From positions 21,207,863 through 21,271,862 of the forward strand of contig JAJEKV010000016.1 of the NCBI GenBank assembly GCA_021234155.1: a stretch of 64,000 nt of DNA, given 5' to 3'. Below are positions 1 to 10,836 of this stretch, piece by piece. The notes under the pieces were generated by a model. It had not been told where the DNA came from. It was given only the letters and a program-made list of their open reading frames with translations, and did no database searches. Source of the DNA: Isoetes taiwanensis. Lineage: Eukaryota; Streptophyta; Lycopodiopsida; Isoetales; Isoetaceae. Made by a program: the position numbers and the translations under genes. Each line of letters opens with the position of its first letter. The stretch's first letter is position 1.

Positions 1-1289
1 CTAAGCAAAAAACCCCTTTTTGAAAATCCCATGTTCTGTTGAGTTCTTGGCTAATCTGACCTTTTTATTTGTCTCTTAGCTTAGATTTTCATTTCTTGGT
101 GTGAAAATATCCTTTCTTGGTTTTTTCAAGATCCTTCAAAATATCCCACATGCTTGTTTTGAAATGGAAGATCAGGGCATATATAAACGAATCCCGGTGT
201 AATTATAAACTTACGTGCTGCCTCCACGTGGGTATTGGCCCGTTGCCACCCCATACGCCCGGAGGTAACACTTGGGGGTGATTTGGGGAAGTGAGTGACT
301 AGGCCAAGAGGGTTAGATAGGAATTTTTTCTTTCCAAATTTGGCACGGTTCCCAAAAATGAAATATGAAGGTCATAACAAGTCTTTTCTAAAAATTCTTT
401 TTTTTTTCACATGGAATCTTTTTTGATGCTCTACATGATGGGAGAACGTTGTTGCAAAAAAGAGCATTTTGACTTTTGGCTAAAAAAGAGGCTAATTATG
501 ATGATGTGGCAAGGTTATGGAATGACGTGGTAGATGGGTGATGACATGGCACAATGAGGTGATGATATGGCAAGCAAGATGGCAAAAGAACTTTTTTCTA
601 GTCAAAACTTTTTGTGATGTGGTGATGAGGTGGATAACACATGTATGGTGAGATGGATGTACTTGGGTTGGATGACACTTGGCATTTTGAAGATGATGTG
701 GATGATTTGGCATAAGATTTGGCACTTGTGCACATACACAAGAATTTTGTGCAATAACTTTGCAATTTTTTTTTTTTTTTTCAAAATTGTTTAGCAAAAA
801 TGTGCACTTTCTTTCTCTAGTTTTCTTTGTAGAGAGAGAAAATGATCTTAGACCTTAGGAATAGGCGGTGTGATGTACTTTGACTAGAAAAAAGGCTTTG
901 CCAACTTTTAGCTAGGGGAAATGGTAATGGTTTATGGAAATAGGAAGTATGAAGCATGAGGGGTGTTTCATGAATAGGATTAAGATGGTAGGAACATGAA
1001 AGAAGCCTTGAAAAATGGAATTCATGCCAAAATAACTTGGATCTAGCCACATACCAATGAATCTTGAGGGGTCTTTCAAACTCTAACAAAAGAGTCTTCA
1101 ATTTTAAGATCACATCTTCTTGGTTGAATATCAACCTCCTTGCCATACTCGTATGATGTCCAATGAATGTCCTCCCTTGGTTCTTCATCATGGGTGTCTC
1201 TCAGGAGTTTTCAAAGATGGAAGTCTTCAAACTTGTTGCTTGTTTAGCTCATGCACACATGTATTGATCAAATGTTAGCCAAATGTGCA
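1..1289. other. intergenic, no gene recognised
   Basis: AT-rich sequence with no convincing gene. Between about 500 and 720 the motif GATGATGTGGCA recurs in degenerate form (variants with GATGACGTGG, GATGATATGGCA), suggesting a decayed short tandem repeat. A poly-T run sits at about 766-780. A 124-codon open frame on the minus strand (817-1191) matches no family I know and is probably chance. Confidence 0.6.
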
Positions 1290-1650
1290 AATTATATGCA
1301 TGGCTCTTCTATAGAGGCATGCCTTCATAAAGTTTAAGCACGTTCATTGCATTTCCATATTGGTTGCATGCAGTTATCATTGTGGTCCATGACACCACGT
1401 TCTAATTTTTGAGCCTTGAGAACACAATCCATGCATCTTGCAGCCTACTGCATCTCCCATACATAGGCATAAGGACATTTGTACCATTAATACCATCTGT
1501 CATTGCATGGATGATTGTGCGGGCATGCATAAGCAATCCATCTGATGCAGCAGACAATTCAACACATGCATCCATCATGCTAATGAAGCTTACGAAATTT
1601 GGTTGCAGATCACTTTTCTCCAATTCTTGAAATAGCTGCAGGGCCATTTG
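1290..1650 (-). pseudogene. PPR protein fragment
   Basis: The minus strand reads as part of a pentatricopeptide-repeat (PPR) protein, an organellar RNA-binding family involved in editing and processing. Visible are a repeat beginning ALQLFQELEKSDLQPN, then a second with DAC and IHA, then GTNVLMPMYGRCSRLQDAWIVFSRLKN, a stop, then NVVSWTTMITA and a further LKLYEGM. These match the consensus of PLS-type PPR tandem arrays in order and spacing. Only about three repeats remain, with no start codon and at least one in-frame stop, so this is a fragment of a pseudogene or a captured piece. PPR genes of this style are very numerous in ferns and lycophytes. Confidence 0.7.
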
Positions 1651-1950
1651 TCAATAATCATAATCATAATATGTACATGATGAGATCATGGAATGTCCTC
1701 TCAAACACCACTCTTTATTACGCATTTTTTATTATTAACCTTGGCCAGACTGATAAACTTACCTTACTTGTCCTGTTATTGACTCTATAACTTCTTATTC
1801 CTACCGAGGTATTACTTCAAGGTTGTGATGAAGCAAGTAATAGAAGACTTTTCTTGGATTAAATGGGGCCATGAATGAACATAAATTAAATGCTCTAGTT
1901 CAAGATACTAATAAACCTTTGTAGTATTAATAAATCTTGACTTCTTATAA

Positions 1951-1966
1951 TAGATAGATAGATAGA

Positions 1967-1997
<31 letters not shown>

Positions 1998-2040
1998 AGA
2001 TAAGATAAGATAAGATAAGATAAGATAAGATAAGATAAGA
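1951..2040. repeat. (TAGA)n / (TAAGA)n microsatellite
   Basis: Five TAGA units (1951-1970) pass directly into 14 perfect TAAGA units (1971-2040). The tetramer-to-pentamer transition suggests slippage expansion from a one-base insertion. It produces spurious ILSYL-repeat open frames on the minus strand. Confidence 0.95.
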
Positions 2041-2116
2041 TGTAACAAAATGGGCAGCCATTGACACTCTCCACATAGTACCATATAGACTTCCTTTTCT
2101 CCCAAACTGATGTACC

Positions 2117-2131
2117 ATAAATTAAGAAATT
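2117..2131. repeat. LINE target-site duplication, left copy
   Basis: The 15-mer ATAAATTAAGAAATT here is repeated perfectly at 10189-10203, directly after the A-rich tail of the LINE. This fixes both ends of the insertion. Confidence 0.9.
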
Positions 2132-2334
2132 AGGGTAAGACATGTGGATGATGGAGCGCCAATTTTCTTGGAAAGTTTGTCCTTTTCTGGAAAATTCTGT
2201 TGAGCCCTGTTTCTTGGTGGTTTTTTGAAATTTCTGCCCCATTCGACCCCAATTTCTCTTAGATCTCTGCTAGCCTTGTAGGGGCTAGCAATTCAAGCTT
2301 GAATCCATATGATTCCTCTGCAATTTACCTACAT

Positions 2335-2643
2335 ATGGATACAAAAATCTTTGTAATCCTTCAAGACAAAGGCAGATTAACGTGTGGTTACTTGAACGGA
2401 TCTGTTACTAAACTCTGGCAATCTCTGATTACAAGGGAATACTTCCCAGAGGAGAATTTTCAACCTGAGTATACATTTGTTCCAAGTTGTGAAGAATTTG
2501 AGACAGAAATTGTTCAATCTTGGTTGGAAGAATTCATAGGAAACAAGAATTCAGAAGCAACTGCAATATTTCGAGTGAATTGTGACTGGACAGATACAAA
2601 GTTAACAGTTAGATTGTATGCTGAGAAGGATTGCGGGCAATGA
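2335..2643 (+). CDS. short ORF upstream of LINE ORF1 (ORF0-like)
   Basis: A 102-codon ATG frame in the LINE 5' leader, ending 152 bases before ORF1. The open frame extends upstream to about 2299 without an ATG. The product starts MDTKIFVILQDKG and has a mixed acidic/aromatic composition (WLEEF, NCDWTDTK). I recognise no domain, signal peptide or membrane segment. Ordinary plant L1 elements are described with ORF1 and ORF2 only. This frame could be a regulatory upstream ORF, an extra element protein, or sequence carried from a former insertion site. Its length in an AT-rich leader is suggestive but not proof of coding. Confidence 0.35.
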   Translation: MDTKIFVILQDKGRLTCGYLNGSVTKLWQSLITREYFPEENFQPEYTFVPSCEEFETEIVQSWLEEFIGNKNSEATAIFRVNCDWTDTKLTVRLYAEKDCGQ

Positions 2644-2795
2644 GGATTGCTTTTCTGATCTCTTAGTGATTGTGTTGATTTTGAACCCGTAAGCTTTTCC
2701 CGGCCGTTATCTTCTGCCATTTCTGTGAATCATCCTTCTTCCCCCCTTTTTAATTTTCTTTCACGTGCTTTTGTTGATTTCCCCTGGCCTTTACA

Positions 2796-5297
2796 ATGGA
2801 AAATTTAGCCAATTTTAACCCTAAATTCCCTGCTTTTCTCCACGAATTCGCTCAACTTCAAGACTCTGAGCGGCTCTCCTTGCTTCATCAGTTAAGACTC
2901 TTCCAAGAAAATCCAAAAAAAGGTCTGATTTTTGGAGATTTTGCTAACCTTCTGTCTCCTGATCAGATCATGAATCCCTTAACTCATGAGGTGCCAATAT
3001 GGGACAATCTTTCGAAGGATCCAGATCGCCACGGTCGGTTACCAGCTCTGCACCCTTCCACTCAAATTCCTTTACCTTATGGAGTTCCTAAGCCAGTAAG
3101 AAAGATCCTTTCGGACAAAACCCTGGATGCTGCTCTGTTGAACTTCCAAGCTGCAGAGGGAAATAGGCAACCTTTATATCATGGTATATCTTTAAATCTT
3201 CCCTCTGTGCATGGAAAAATGTTGATTCTTAAAGATACTGCTGTTCTTGTCAAAGTTAACAAATGTGGGATAAATCTGGGGAAATTATGGACTTTTTGCC
3301 AAAATCTTCAAAAAGGAGTCCTCATCAAGGCAATGTACTGGCTAAATTATCCCTTCATTATGGTGGAGTGTGAAAATAAAAGAACAGCAAACTTTTTCCT
3401 CAACAGTGGTCCTCTGGTTTTTGAAAATTTCCAAATCTCTTTCCTCAAATGGAATCCCAGATTGGATACCACATCTCTTGACTCCTTGTGTATTGCTTCC
3501 ACTACCCTCCATGGCCTGAATCCAATTTATTGGAATGAAGATTGTTTCAGGAAATTATTTAACTCTATTGGCACCTACATCTCCACTGAATATTCTCCTG
3601 ATAGGCCTCCTAGAGCTTTCATCCAGCTTGACTTCTCCAAAGACATCCCAACTGATATCCCTTTCCTTGATGCTTTTGGGCAAAAGTTAACATTATCACT
3701 AAGATGGTCAGGTTTGCCTTCATATTGTCAGTTATGCCAGAACAGGCATTTCTGGTATGAGAATTGTAGGGTAAATTCCAAGAAACAGACTGATGGGACA
3801 ATTATGAACACAATTCTTTTAAAGGAATTAGAAAAAGATGGCAGAGATATAGTTACAGAGGAGCCAATAGCAAAAAAAACTGCCAATCCTCAAGGTGTGA
3901 TGGAAACAAATATGGAAACATTGCCAGGAAATGCTACAAAGGCCAACAATGAATTTGCTTGGAAAAGGGTCAATGGATCTCAAAAGAGAATCCAAAAAAA
4001 CAGATTAGAGAAAGAAAATATTAAAAATAGCCAGGGTGTTGTATTCTCAGATCTGACCTTCAAAGAAAAGCAAACTTTAACAGTACAAAAAAAAGTCAGA
4101 GAAATTAAGGTCATACAAAAGTATGGGGATTACTCAGGTAAAGGAAAAGCTTCAATTGGTCAATCAATTAGTCAATCAGCAAAGTCAACAGAAGACTTGC
4201 ACTCTACTCTAGACAAAATTATTCAAGATGCTAAAGCTTTGAATAATTCTAGATTATCTACATCTTTGTTCCAAAAAAAGAATAGTAAGGGTGATTCATT
4301 AATTAGGGAAAGCCATATTACCAAGTCTTATCCATTGGACAACCAAATAATATTGGAAAAGCAGAGCTTTGAGAAGGTGATCTCTGATTCTCAAAAGATA
4401 GAAAAGGTTACAGTGCAGAAATCTCCCAATAAAAGTTCAGCACCTGAAATGGTCAATGACTCGGTCAAAAGTGGAAAACAGGATACACCAAATTGTCTTG
4501 ACTTGGAAAATAAGGTCCTCTGCTCCAATAAATTTCAGGTACTTGTAAACTTAAATACTAACCTTGATGATCAGATTTTGGATTCTGGAAATATGGTGAC
4601 CCATCCTTCTGCATCAGATAATCCATATGTTGATCCTCCTTCTCATCCTCCCTCTCATCCTTCATGCTCAAGTCCTAAGGTTCAACTTGAACCCCTAATT
4701 GACTTTGGAAATAGCCCCATTCATGTGAGTCAAAAATGTTGCTCCATCTCTTCAGATATTGAGAAACAAATGGCAGTTCTTCAGGAAGGATTGGTAAACA
4801 TAAATTCAGGTCAAGGTGCCTCTCGAGATGAAAATACAAAAAGGTTAGAATTCTCTCCAGATTGCTCTGATGAAATATTGATGGTCCTAGATACTCCAGA
4901 ACGAGAACATAATCAAATAGAATGTGAATCACCTTCAAGTATTAGTCCAGAGATTTGCACCAATGGTCAGAATTCAACTATGGCAGCTCATCTTTCCAGG
5001 CAAGTACCCTTCCAAAATTCCTCTAAGATAAATTTATTTGATAATTCTATAAATAGAATGTTTGAGTTTATTCCAGGGGGGGCATCTGATAGTGAGGATG
5101 AGTTACTTTTGGATAGTAACAAGGAAAATGTGGGAAAAAAAAGCTGGGGAGATGATGAGCTATTGAGAGATACCTTTTTGAAGCCAAAGGCTAAAGCTAT
5201 AGTTAATTTAATGGACTCTAACACTCCTGCCAACAACACCAGGAGTAAGAAATCTAAGCAAGGCAACAAAAAAGGGGGAAAGAAGAGAAACATTTGA
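2796..5297 (+). CDS. LINE ORF1 protein (DUF4283-like, zinc-knuckle)
   Basis: Intact 833-codon frame starting at the first ATG after the leader (MENLANFNPKFPAFL). ORF1 proteins bind the element RNA to form the retrotransposition particle. Residues about 125-310 resemble the DUF4283 RNA-binding region of plant LINE ORF1 (VKVNKCGINLGKLW, then NFFLNSGPLVFENFQISFLKWNP, then PRAFIQLDF). A cysteine cluster follows at about residues 310-323, CQLCQNRHFWYENC, spacing C-x2-C-x3-H-x5-C. This is a variant of the usual C-x2-C-x4-H-x4-C knuckle. The remaining 500 residues are hydrophilic, low-complexity, K/S/N-rich, and end in a basic tail (KKSKQGNKKGGKKRN). The frame has no stop over 2.5 kb although ORF2 is broken. 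It ends 33 bases before the ORF2 start. Confidence 0.85.
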   Translation: MENLANFNPKFPAFLHEFAQLQDSERLSLLHQLRLFQENPKKGLIFGDFANLLSPDQIMNPLTHEVPIWDNLSKDPDRHGRLPALHPSTQIPLPYGVPKPVRKILSDKTLDAALLNFQAAEGNRQPLYHGISLNLPSVHGKMLILKDTAVLVKVNKCGINLGKLWTFCQNLQKGVLIKAMYWLNYPFIMVECENKRTANFFLNSGPLVFENFQISFLKWNPRLDTTSLDSLCIASTTLHGLNPIYWNEDCFRKLFNSIGTYISTEYSPDRPPRAFIQLDFSKDIPTDIPFLDAFGQKLTLSLRWSGLPSYCQLCQNRHFWYENCRVNSKKQTDGTIMNTILLKELEKDGRDIVTEEPIAKKTANPQGVMETNMETLPGNATKANNEFAWKRVNGSQKRIQKNRLEKENIKNSQGVVFSDLTFKEKQTLTVQKKVREIKVIQKYGDYSGKGKASIGQSISQSAKSTEDLHSTLDKIIQDAKALNNSRLSTSLFQKKNSKGDSLIRESHITKSYPLDNQIILEKQSFEKVISDSQKIEKVTVQKSPNKSSAPEMVNDSVKSGKQDTPNCLDLENKVLCSNKFQVLVNLNTNLDDQILDSGNMVTHPSASDNPYVDPPSHPPSHPSCSSPKVQLEPLIDFGNSPIHVSQKCCSISSDIEKQMAVLQEGLVNINSGQGASRDENTKRLEFSPDCSDEILMVLDTPEREHNQIECESPSSISPEICTNGQNSTMAAHLSRQVPFQNSSKINLFDNSINRMFEFIPGGASDSEDELLLDSNKENVGKKSWGDDELLRDTFLKPKAKAIVNLMDSNTPANNTRSKKSKQGNKKGGKKRNI

Positions 5298-5330
5298 TCC
5301 TCCCTATCTTGTTTCTTATTTCTTTCCTAA

Positions 5331-8300
5331 TGAAGATAGTTAGTTGGAATCTGAGAGGTATTAAGGGTCCTTTAAAAAGGAGGAGAGCTATCTCCCAATT
5401 GAGACAATATAATGCAGACATTATCTTGCTTTGCAAGAGTTGAAGCTCCCTAAATTTGAGGCCTCCAACTGGGAGATTGGATCTACCTGTGGTCTTCTTC
5501 AATTTGGATTGAAGCTGATGGTACTAGGGGGCTTGGCTATTATTTGGAAAAATCTGCAAAGCACATCTCTTCTTTGCAATAGTGTTTCAAAATGTGGCGG
5601 TGTTGTGACCTTTTCCTTGAATAATTCCACCATTGGAGTCATAAATGTTTATGCCTCTACTTGTCCTAAGGAGAGAGAGAAACTTTGGCCTACAATCAAT
5701 TCTTGGATTTCAAACAACTCCAACATTGATTGGATCCTCTTTGGTGATTTTAACAATACTCCTACTTGGAACATGAAGCTTGGGAATAAAATTAATATGT
5801 CTATATCCGAGAGAACCTGTTGGGAAAAACTTTTAGTTGATTCATCCATGATTCACATTCCATCCTCTACCTCCATTTATTCTTGGTCTAATAAAGAGAA
5901 AGGAAGGGACGAGAGTTTCTTGTGCTTTTAGGCGGATTTTATATCTCTAACCCTCACTCGGATCTCTGGGACAATTGTTATGTATCAAGTGATGATGGAA
6001 CATCTATCTCGGACCACCAACCCCAATTTCTTTGTACCAAGCATCTGCTAAGTTCCCCAAGGGACATAAACATTCCTTTCAAACTCAACTGCTCTCTGCT
6101 CCACAATGTATCTTTTATTTAGAGTTTGCTGATTTCTATTCTTCTATTGACTCAGTCTTTCCAAATTCTTCTATGAAGAACTTTTATCATAAAATCAAAA
6201 AGCTAAAAGACTGGATCAAATCCTGGGCCAAAGATAAGCATAAAGCAAAAATTCAGGAAAAAGAGAGACTTCTGAGCAAAATGAAAGAAATTAGATCCTT
6301 GCTTCAAATTGATCCATATAACCACAATCTTCATGTTGGAGAAGAAATTGTTGAGAATCTGATTAAAAATATAGAAGAAAGGGATGCCAGGTTCTCTGCA
6401 ATTAAATGCAAAATTAAATACAATAGTGAGATTGATCAGGGCTGCTCAAAATTTTTCTTTAGAGTGGCTAAGTGCAGGCTCCTAAAAAATTCCATCAATC
6501 AGGTTATTAACAATTATGGTACTTCTCTCAGTTCTATTCCTGATATTAAAAATTTCTTCTTTGAGAACTACTCCTCTCTGTTCAAAAAAAGTGATCTTTC
6601 TGCTACTGAAGTTGTGGACAAAGATAAGTTCATTAGCAATCTAGACACAATCTTACCTTATCCAATTGATAATATGGATATTTCCCTTACTGCTACTCCC
6701 AATGAAGATGAGATATATAAAACCTTACTGAGTTTTTCCAAAGATAAGTCCCCTGGCCCAGATGGTTTTCCCCCAGAATTTTATATACAATTTTGGGATA
6801 TTATGAAAAGAGATGTCATCAGTCTTGTGCATGGATTTTGGAATTCCAATCATCTTCATCCCTCAATTTCTGCTGGTTTTATAACTCTAGTGCCTAAGGT
6901 TGACAACCCGAGCTCTTTCTCTGAATGGAGACCAATTTCTCTGACAAATTCATCTTACAAGCTATGTGCTAAAATTATTGCAAAGAGAATTCAATCTTAT
7001 CTCCAAAAAAATATCAGTGTCAATCAAACTGCCTTTCTGCCTAATAGATTCATTCTCTACCCATCGCGGTGGTGGTCTAGTGGTAAGGCCTTGGATTGGG
7101 GTTATCCCCACCAGGGTTCAAAACCCACTGGCTACTATCGGGTGGGAGACGTGGGTGGGTGCAAGTCCCACCAACCATGCCTTCAAAAAAAAAAAAAAAA
7201 AAGATTCATTCTGGATAATTACATCAGTGCCATGGAAGGCTTACATTGGAACAGAATTTCAAACCAATCTTGCATCCTGTTGAAGTTGGACTTTAAAAGA
7301 GCATTTGATACAGTGAGCTGGGACTTTATTGACCTTGCCTTAAAAAAGATGGGCTTTCAGGCAAAGCTTATCTCTCTTATACATGGATTAAATTCTATGT
7401 CTAATTCTGCTGTGTTGATAAATGGTTCTCCCTCAAATTTCTTCCCTTTAGCTAAAGGTGTCAGACAGGGTTGCCCCCTAGCTCCCTATCTCTTTCTCAT
7501 TGTTGCTGAAATGCTGACAAGGAGTGTGCTTCATTTGCAAAATTCGGGAGTTTTAACTGGTGCGAAACTCCCAAATAATTTGGATTCCCTCACAATATCT
7601 CAATATATGAGATGATACTTTTGCTTTCCTGGACTCTAATACTAGAAATGTCAATACTTTCTTGGATCTTATCAAAGAGTTCTCGGTGCCTCGGGGTCCA
7701 TCTTAATTTGGATAAAAGCAAGATTATTGGAGATATTATCCGACCTTCAATATGTGGCATATCGTGCTCAATACCAATCAAGCCTCTAATCTCTTAGGCA
7801 TGCCACTTTCTCTCAATCACAATTTAAAAGGTGCGTGGGATCCAATTCTACAAAGGATAAAGAGGAAGTGAATAATTATAGAAACTGTCTCTCTTTTGCG
7901 GGGAAGGACAATTATTGCAAATTTCTGTCCTAGCTTCTTCTCATGTCTATTTCTCCTCCTGCCCTTGTTGCCCCTAAAGCAATTTATTTCGAGTTGGAGA
8001 AAGTAATCCGAAATTTCATCGGAATGGGTCTCATCCGTAAACTGGAACTCAATCTCTAGACCTAAAAATTTGGGAGGTGCGGGATGTAAAAAATCTCCAT
8101 TTACGGGCTTGTTCTCGGCGGGTAAATATATATGGAGAACACTTATGGGGAATAATTCTCCGCCTCCATTTTCATTGCTCATTGGTGAATATTTCCTATC
8201 CTTCGGTCATCCTTCTATTAAGCATTCACTCCCCTGAACCGCCTTTATTAATATTCATCCCGCTCCAAATACTTCTCCTTTGATGAGGAATATGATTATG

Positions 8301-9303
8301 GCCTGGAATAAAATCCACCCTGAAGCTAAAAGAGATGATCTCCAAGATGCTACTATGAACACTAGCCTATTTTGGTCACCTATTTTCTCGATCCTCATTT
8401 AAAAGTTATGGCTATCAAGCATCCAAAAATTTATAGCGAGATGGGCCACTAAAGGGATCACTACTATCAAGGATCTTTATAGAAATAATAATTCCTTTAT
8501 TTCTTGGATCGCTTTTAAAATCCGTGCTCGGAGGGACTTCCAGCGATATAAGAAAATGTATGTCTACTTTAAGACTATCCTAGCTACTTTCAATAATTTC
8601 AATGACTTCAATAGCTCATTTGGTTGCACTATAAATGGGAAGTTAGTCTATAAGGTAAAGGAAATTTACTCTTTCATAAATGTTGCTGATGCTCCTCTAA
8701 AAGCTATGATGAAATGGTCTTTGGATCATCCCCAAGTCCTTTCTCTTTTCAAAAATGTTTGGAACTCCTACTGCACTCCAAAAATCAGATTTTTTGTTTG
8801 GTTAATTGCACAAAAGAGCCTCACAAATTTGGTTTCTTTGTCTAGGAGAATTAATGTATCTCTTTGTCGTCACTCTGGTTTTGTTTTGAAGCGAGACTTT
8901 AGAGCATATCTTTCTTTGTCCCAAACTTAGACCTTTCTGGATTTGGTTCATTGATAAAACTGGCCATTACCTTAACAAAAGGAACTTTGATGACATTATT
9001 GACTTCGTGCAACAAGGTGATATCTTTGCTAATACTCTTGTCCATACTGCCTTATGGAACATTTGGAAGTCTAGAAATAGAATCCTTTATGCCTCTAAAC
9101 CTCTTTCTACTTTCTGGATTAAAATGCATTTCCAGTTAGATATTGAAGCTATTGCCACATGTCACAAGAGGAAAGCTGGAGATAAATACAACAATTGTTG
9201 GAATGTGATAGGGCTTTTCAGGGGCCACTTTGACTTATTTGTTTCCAACCTCAATGTTATTGATTCTAATGCTCCATACTCTGATTGTGACAGATTATCT
9301 TAA
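5331..9303 (+). pseudogene. LINE ORF2: endonuclease and reverse transcriptase, decayed
   Basis: Starts MKIVSWNLRGIKG, the N-terminus of an exonuclease/endonuclease/phosphatase fold. The frame shifts near 5433 (next part is QELKLPKFE). WILFGDFNNT is visible at about 5737 and SDHQPQF at about 6008. A frameshift near 5935 and another near 6090 lead into the connector and reverse transcriptase: SPGPDGFPPEFY (6750), WRPISLTN (6925), QTAFLPNRFI (7030). The SINE lies here. Then LKLDFKRAFDTVSWDFI (7277; first catalytic Asp) and KGVRQGCPLAPYLF (7457). The catalytic YADD box near 7605 is hit by an indel (Y then shifted DDTFAFL). The C-terminal part is heavily shifted but retains TPKIRFFVWLIAQKSL (about 8775) and WNIWKSRNRILYASKPL (about 9057). 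The copy cannot make an active enzyme. Confidence 0.88.
7057..7201 (+). mobile_element. tRNA-derived SINE inside the LINE reverse transcriptase
   Basis: 145 bp with an internal RNA polymerase III promoter: A box TGGTCTAGTGG at 7073-7083 and B box GGTTCAAAACC at 7115-7125. A body with GTGGGTGGGTGCAAGTCCC and a poly-A tail (about 7185-7201) follow. It is flanked by perfect 11-bp duplications AGATTCATTCT (7046-7056 and 7202-7212). Removing the unit plus one duplication restores the reverse transcriptase frame across PNRFI to LDNYISAMEG. The body is short, a tRNA-like head with almost no tail domain. The pure poly-A tail suggests mobilisation by an L1-type LINE. A functional tRNA gene is excluded by the tail, the TSD and poor cloverleaf pairing. 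Confidence 0.92.
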
Positions 9304-10188
9304 GTTTCTTAAAGGAGAAGGATCCACAAAACCTGAATCTGAGATATTGTGACTATGAATTATCTACGCACCAAAATCGGGGAGCTCGGGAAAGAACTAA
9401 CACTTGAAGCGACTATGTGACATGACAGATGAATTTTTACGAGGAGGTAGAGAGATCTAAGCAAAAGGAAGCGGTATGGGCAGCAATATACACCGGGGAA
9501 CTCATGCAAATGCATATTACATTCCATTTTCTTGCTAATTCCCACTTTTGATGAAGAAGAGCAGTTGAGTAGGTACGAGAGAAATGTACTGGTCACAAGC
9601 TTGACGATGATTTACATGGTACTTTTTTCTTGTTACTCATGGGGAAGGAAAGTCTGAATATGCTATTAGTACAGAATGACTGTGGCAGAAATACTTACTC
9701 TATGGGTTCGACAGCAGAATTCTATCAGCACTACAATGAGTGGTTTGACAACAACCCTAACAGCCAAGACCAATCCTCTTTACTATTCTAAACCCTTCCC
9801 ATGCCTGCCAATCATGTTCATGATCCCTATTTCCAGAATTCATTTTTGAAGATCATGTTTGGTATTTTTGTTTACATTTACAGGAAATTTGAAGACTCTA
9901 TTTTGAGGTGCTCAACACAGATAGCCGACTTCTTGCTGCTCTGAAATATTTAACTCTCTTTTGAGATTCTGCTGATACTTGATATTACTACTGTTGGTAC
10001 CATTGATATTAGCTGGATTCTATCACTAATTGTTTTTGTTCTCTCTGATGCTCAACTCTTGTGAGTATCAAATTTTCACCTTTGTCATGCTATCTTCAAG
10101 CTTGACAATTGGTTTGTATGGCTTTATCTAGTTAATGAAAAAATCAACCCTTACTCTCAAAAAAAATAAAAAAAAAATAAAAAAAAAA
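9304..10188 (+). other. LINE 3' untranslated region and A-rich tail
   Basis: No gene. After the ORF2 stop the sequence holds short decayed frames and ends TTTATCTAGTTAATGAAAAA then A-runs separated by single T residues. This A-rich 3' end is typical of plant L1 elements and precedes the right target-site duplication. Confidence 0.7.
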
Positions 10189-10203
10189 ATAAATTAAGAA
10201 ATT
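10189..10203. repeat. LINE target-site duplication, right copy
   Basis: Perfect second copy of the 15-mer found at 2117-2131. The bases after it (TTTCTTTCCACAAATAATC) resume host DNA. Confidence 0.9.
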
Positions 10204-10462
10204 TTCTTTCCACAAATAATCAGATTCTCATATAAAAGTAAAAAATAATCCAATAAAATGTGTTATAAGGGCGAGCCCTAATGCTCGTAATCTTTGACCT
10301 ATAACAAAGTAGGCAAAGATTAATACAGCTAAAGACTTCTAATCAACTAGCAAAGATGGAATGAGTCTTTGATTACCAGTTGAAGCAAAAACAGTGATTG
10401 TAGATGATTTCCCATTTTTTGTTGATTCTAAATTTGGAAATATCAATAGTTAGCTTTGGATG

Positions 10463-10836
10463 TCAAAACTTTATAATGCATGGAGGCCTATAAGCTCTAC
10501 AATGCATTATAAGCATATTATTCTCATGGCAGCTACCTCCATTTGTTTCTGGATAATTTGAGGGTGGATATCCAGTCATATTTTCATGCGTTCCTTCTAC
10601 AGATATACCAGCATCATTACAATATGCTCCAACATCGCCTGAAACAGCCACCCGATTAAATCTTTGAGCTTCAATGCAATATATTGTACGTGCATCACAC
10701 TTACAGCCAGAAATGCAAAACCCAGAAGGCGAACCCAATAGATTTTCATATCCCTCATGGCATTTGCAGATGTATGATAGAGTGCCCTCATTCTTAGCTA
10801 TGCAAATGCCTTTTCCACATACAGAATGAGAACAAG
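10463..10836 (-). pseudogene. EGF-like domain exon / gene fragment
   Basis: On the minus strand a TTGCAG acceptor-like site precedes an open frame reading ACSHSVCGKGICIAKNEG, then LSYICKCHEGYENLLGS, then FCISGC. The pattern C-x4-CGxGxC, YxCxC, GY is a plant EGF-like domain, as found in secreted or membrane-anchored cell-surface proteins. A good donor (GGCT then GTAAGT) ends the domain at 10705, giving a 132-bp exon. Without splicing the frame stays open to a stop at 10463 and includes AYCNDAGIS, which resembles the next part of such proteins. No start codon, signal peptide or transmembrane segment is visible. It may be a single exon of a real host gene interrupted by TE insertion, or a captured fragment. 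Confidence 0.45.

Larger units (their letters stand above)
2132..10188 (+). mobile_element. full-length L1-type LINE (about 8.06 kb)
   Basis: A non-LTR retrotransposon bounded by perfect 15-bp target-site duplications. It has a roughly 660-bp 5' leader, ORF1 (2796-5297), ORF2 (5331-9303, broken), a roughly 885-bp 3' region and an A-rich tail (about 10159-10188, A-runs split by T). ORF2 has the plant L1 layout: apurinic-type endonuclease, reverse transcriptase and a C-terminal zinc-finger/RNase-H-like region. The intact ORF1 and perfect TSD point to a relatively recent insertion. ORF2 carries several frameshifts and a SINE, so the copy is not autonomous. Homopolymer-type indels may partly be sequencing errors. 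Without the 145-bp SINE and its 11-bp duplication the element is about 7.9 kb. Confidence 0.92.

Noticed and set aside
1895-2242. Minus-strand ORFs with ILSYL repeats
   Set aside because: Read-through of the TAAGA microsatellite.
2299-2334. Extending the LINE leader ORF to 2299
   Set aside because: That start is a TTG; the first ATG in frame is at 2335.
7066-7140. A tRNA gene
   Set aside because: A and B boxes are present, but there is a poly-A tail, a TSD and no convincing acceptor stem, so it is a SINE.
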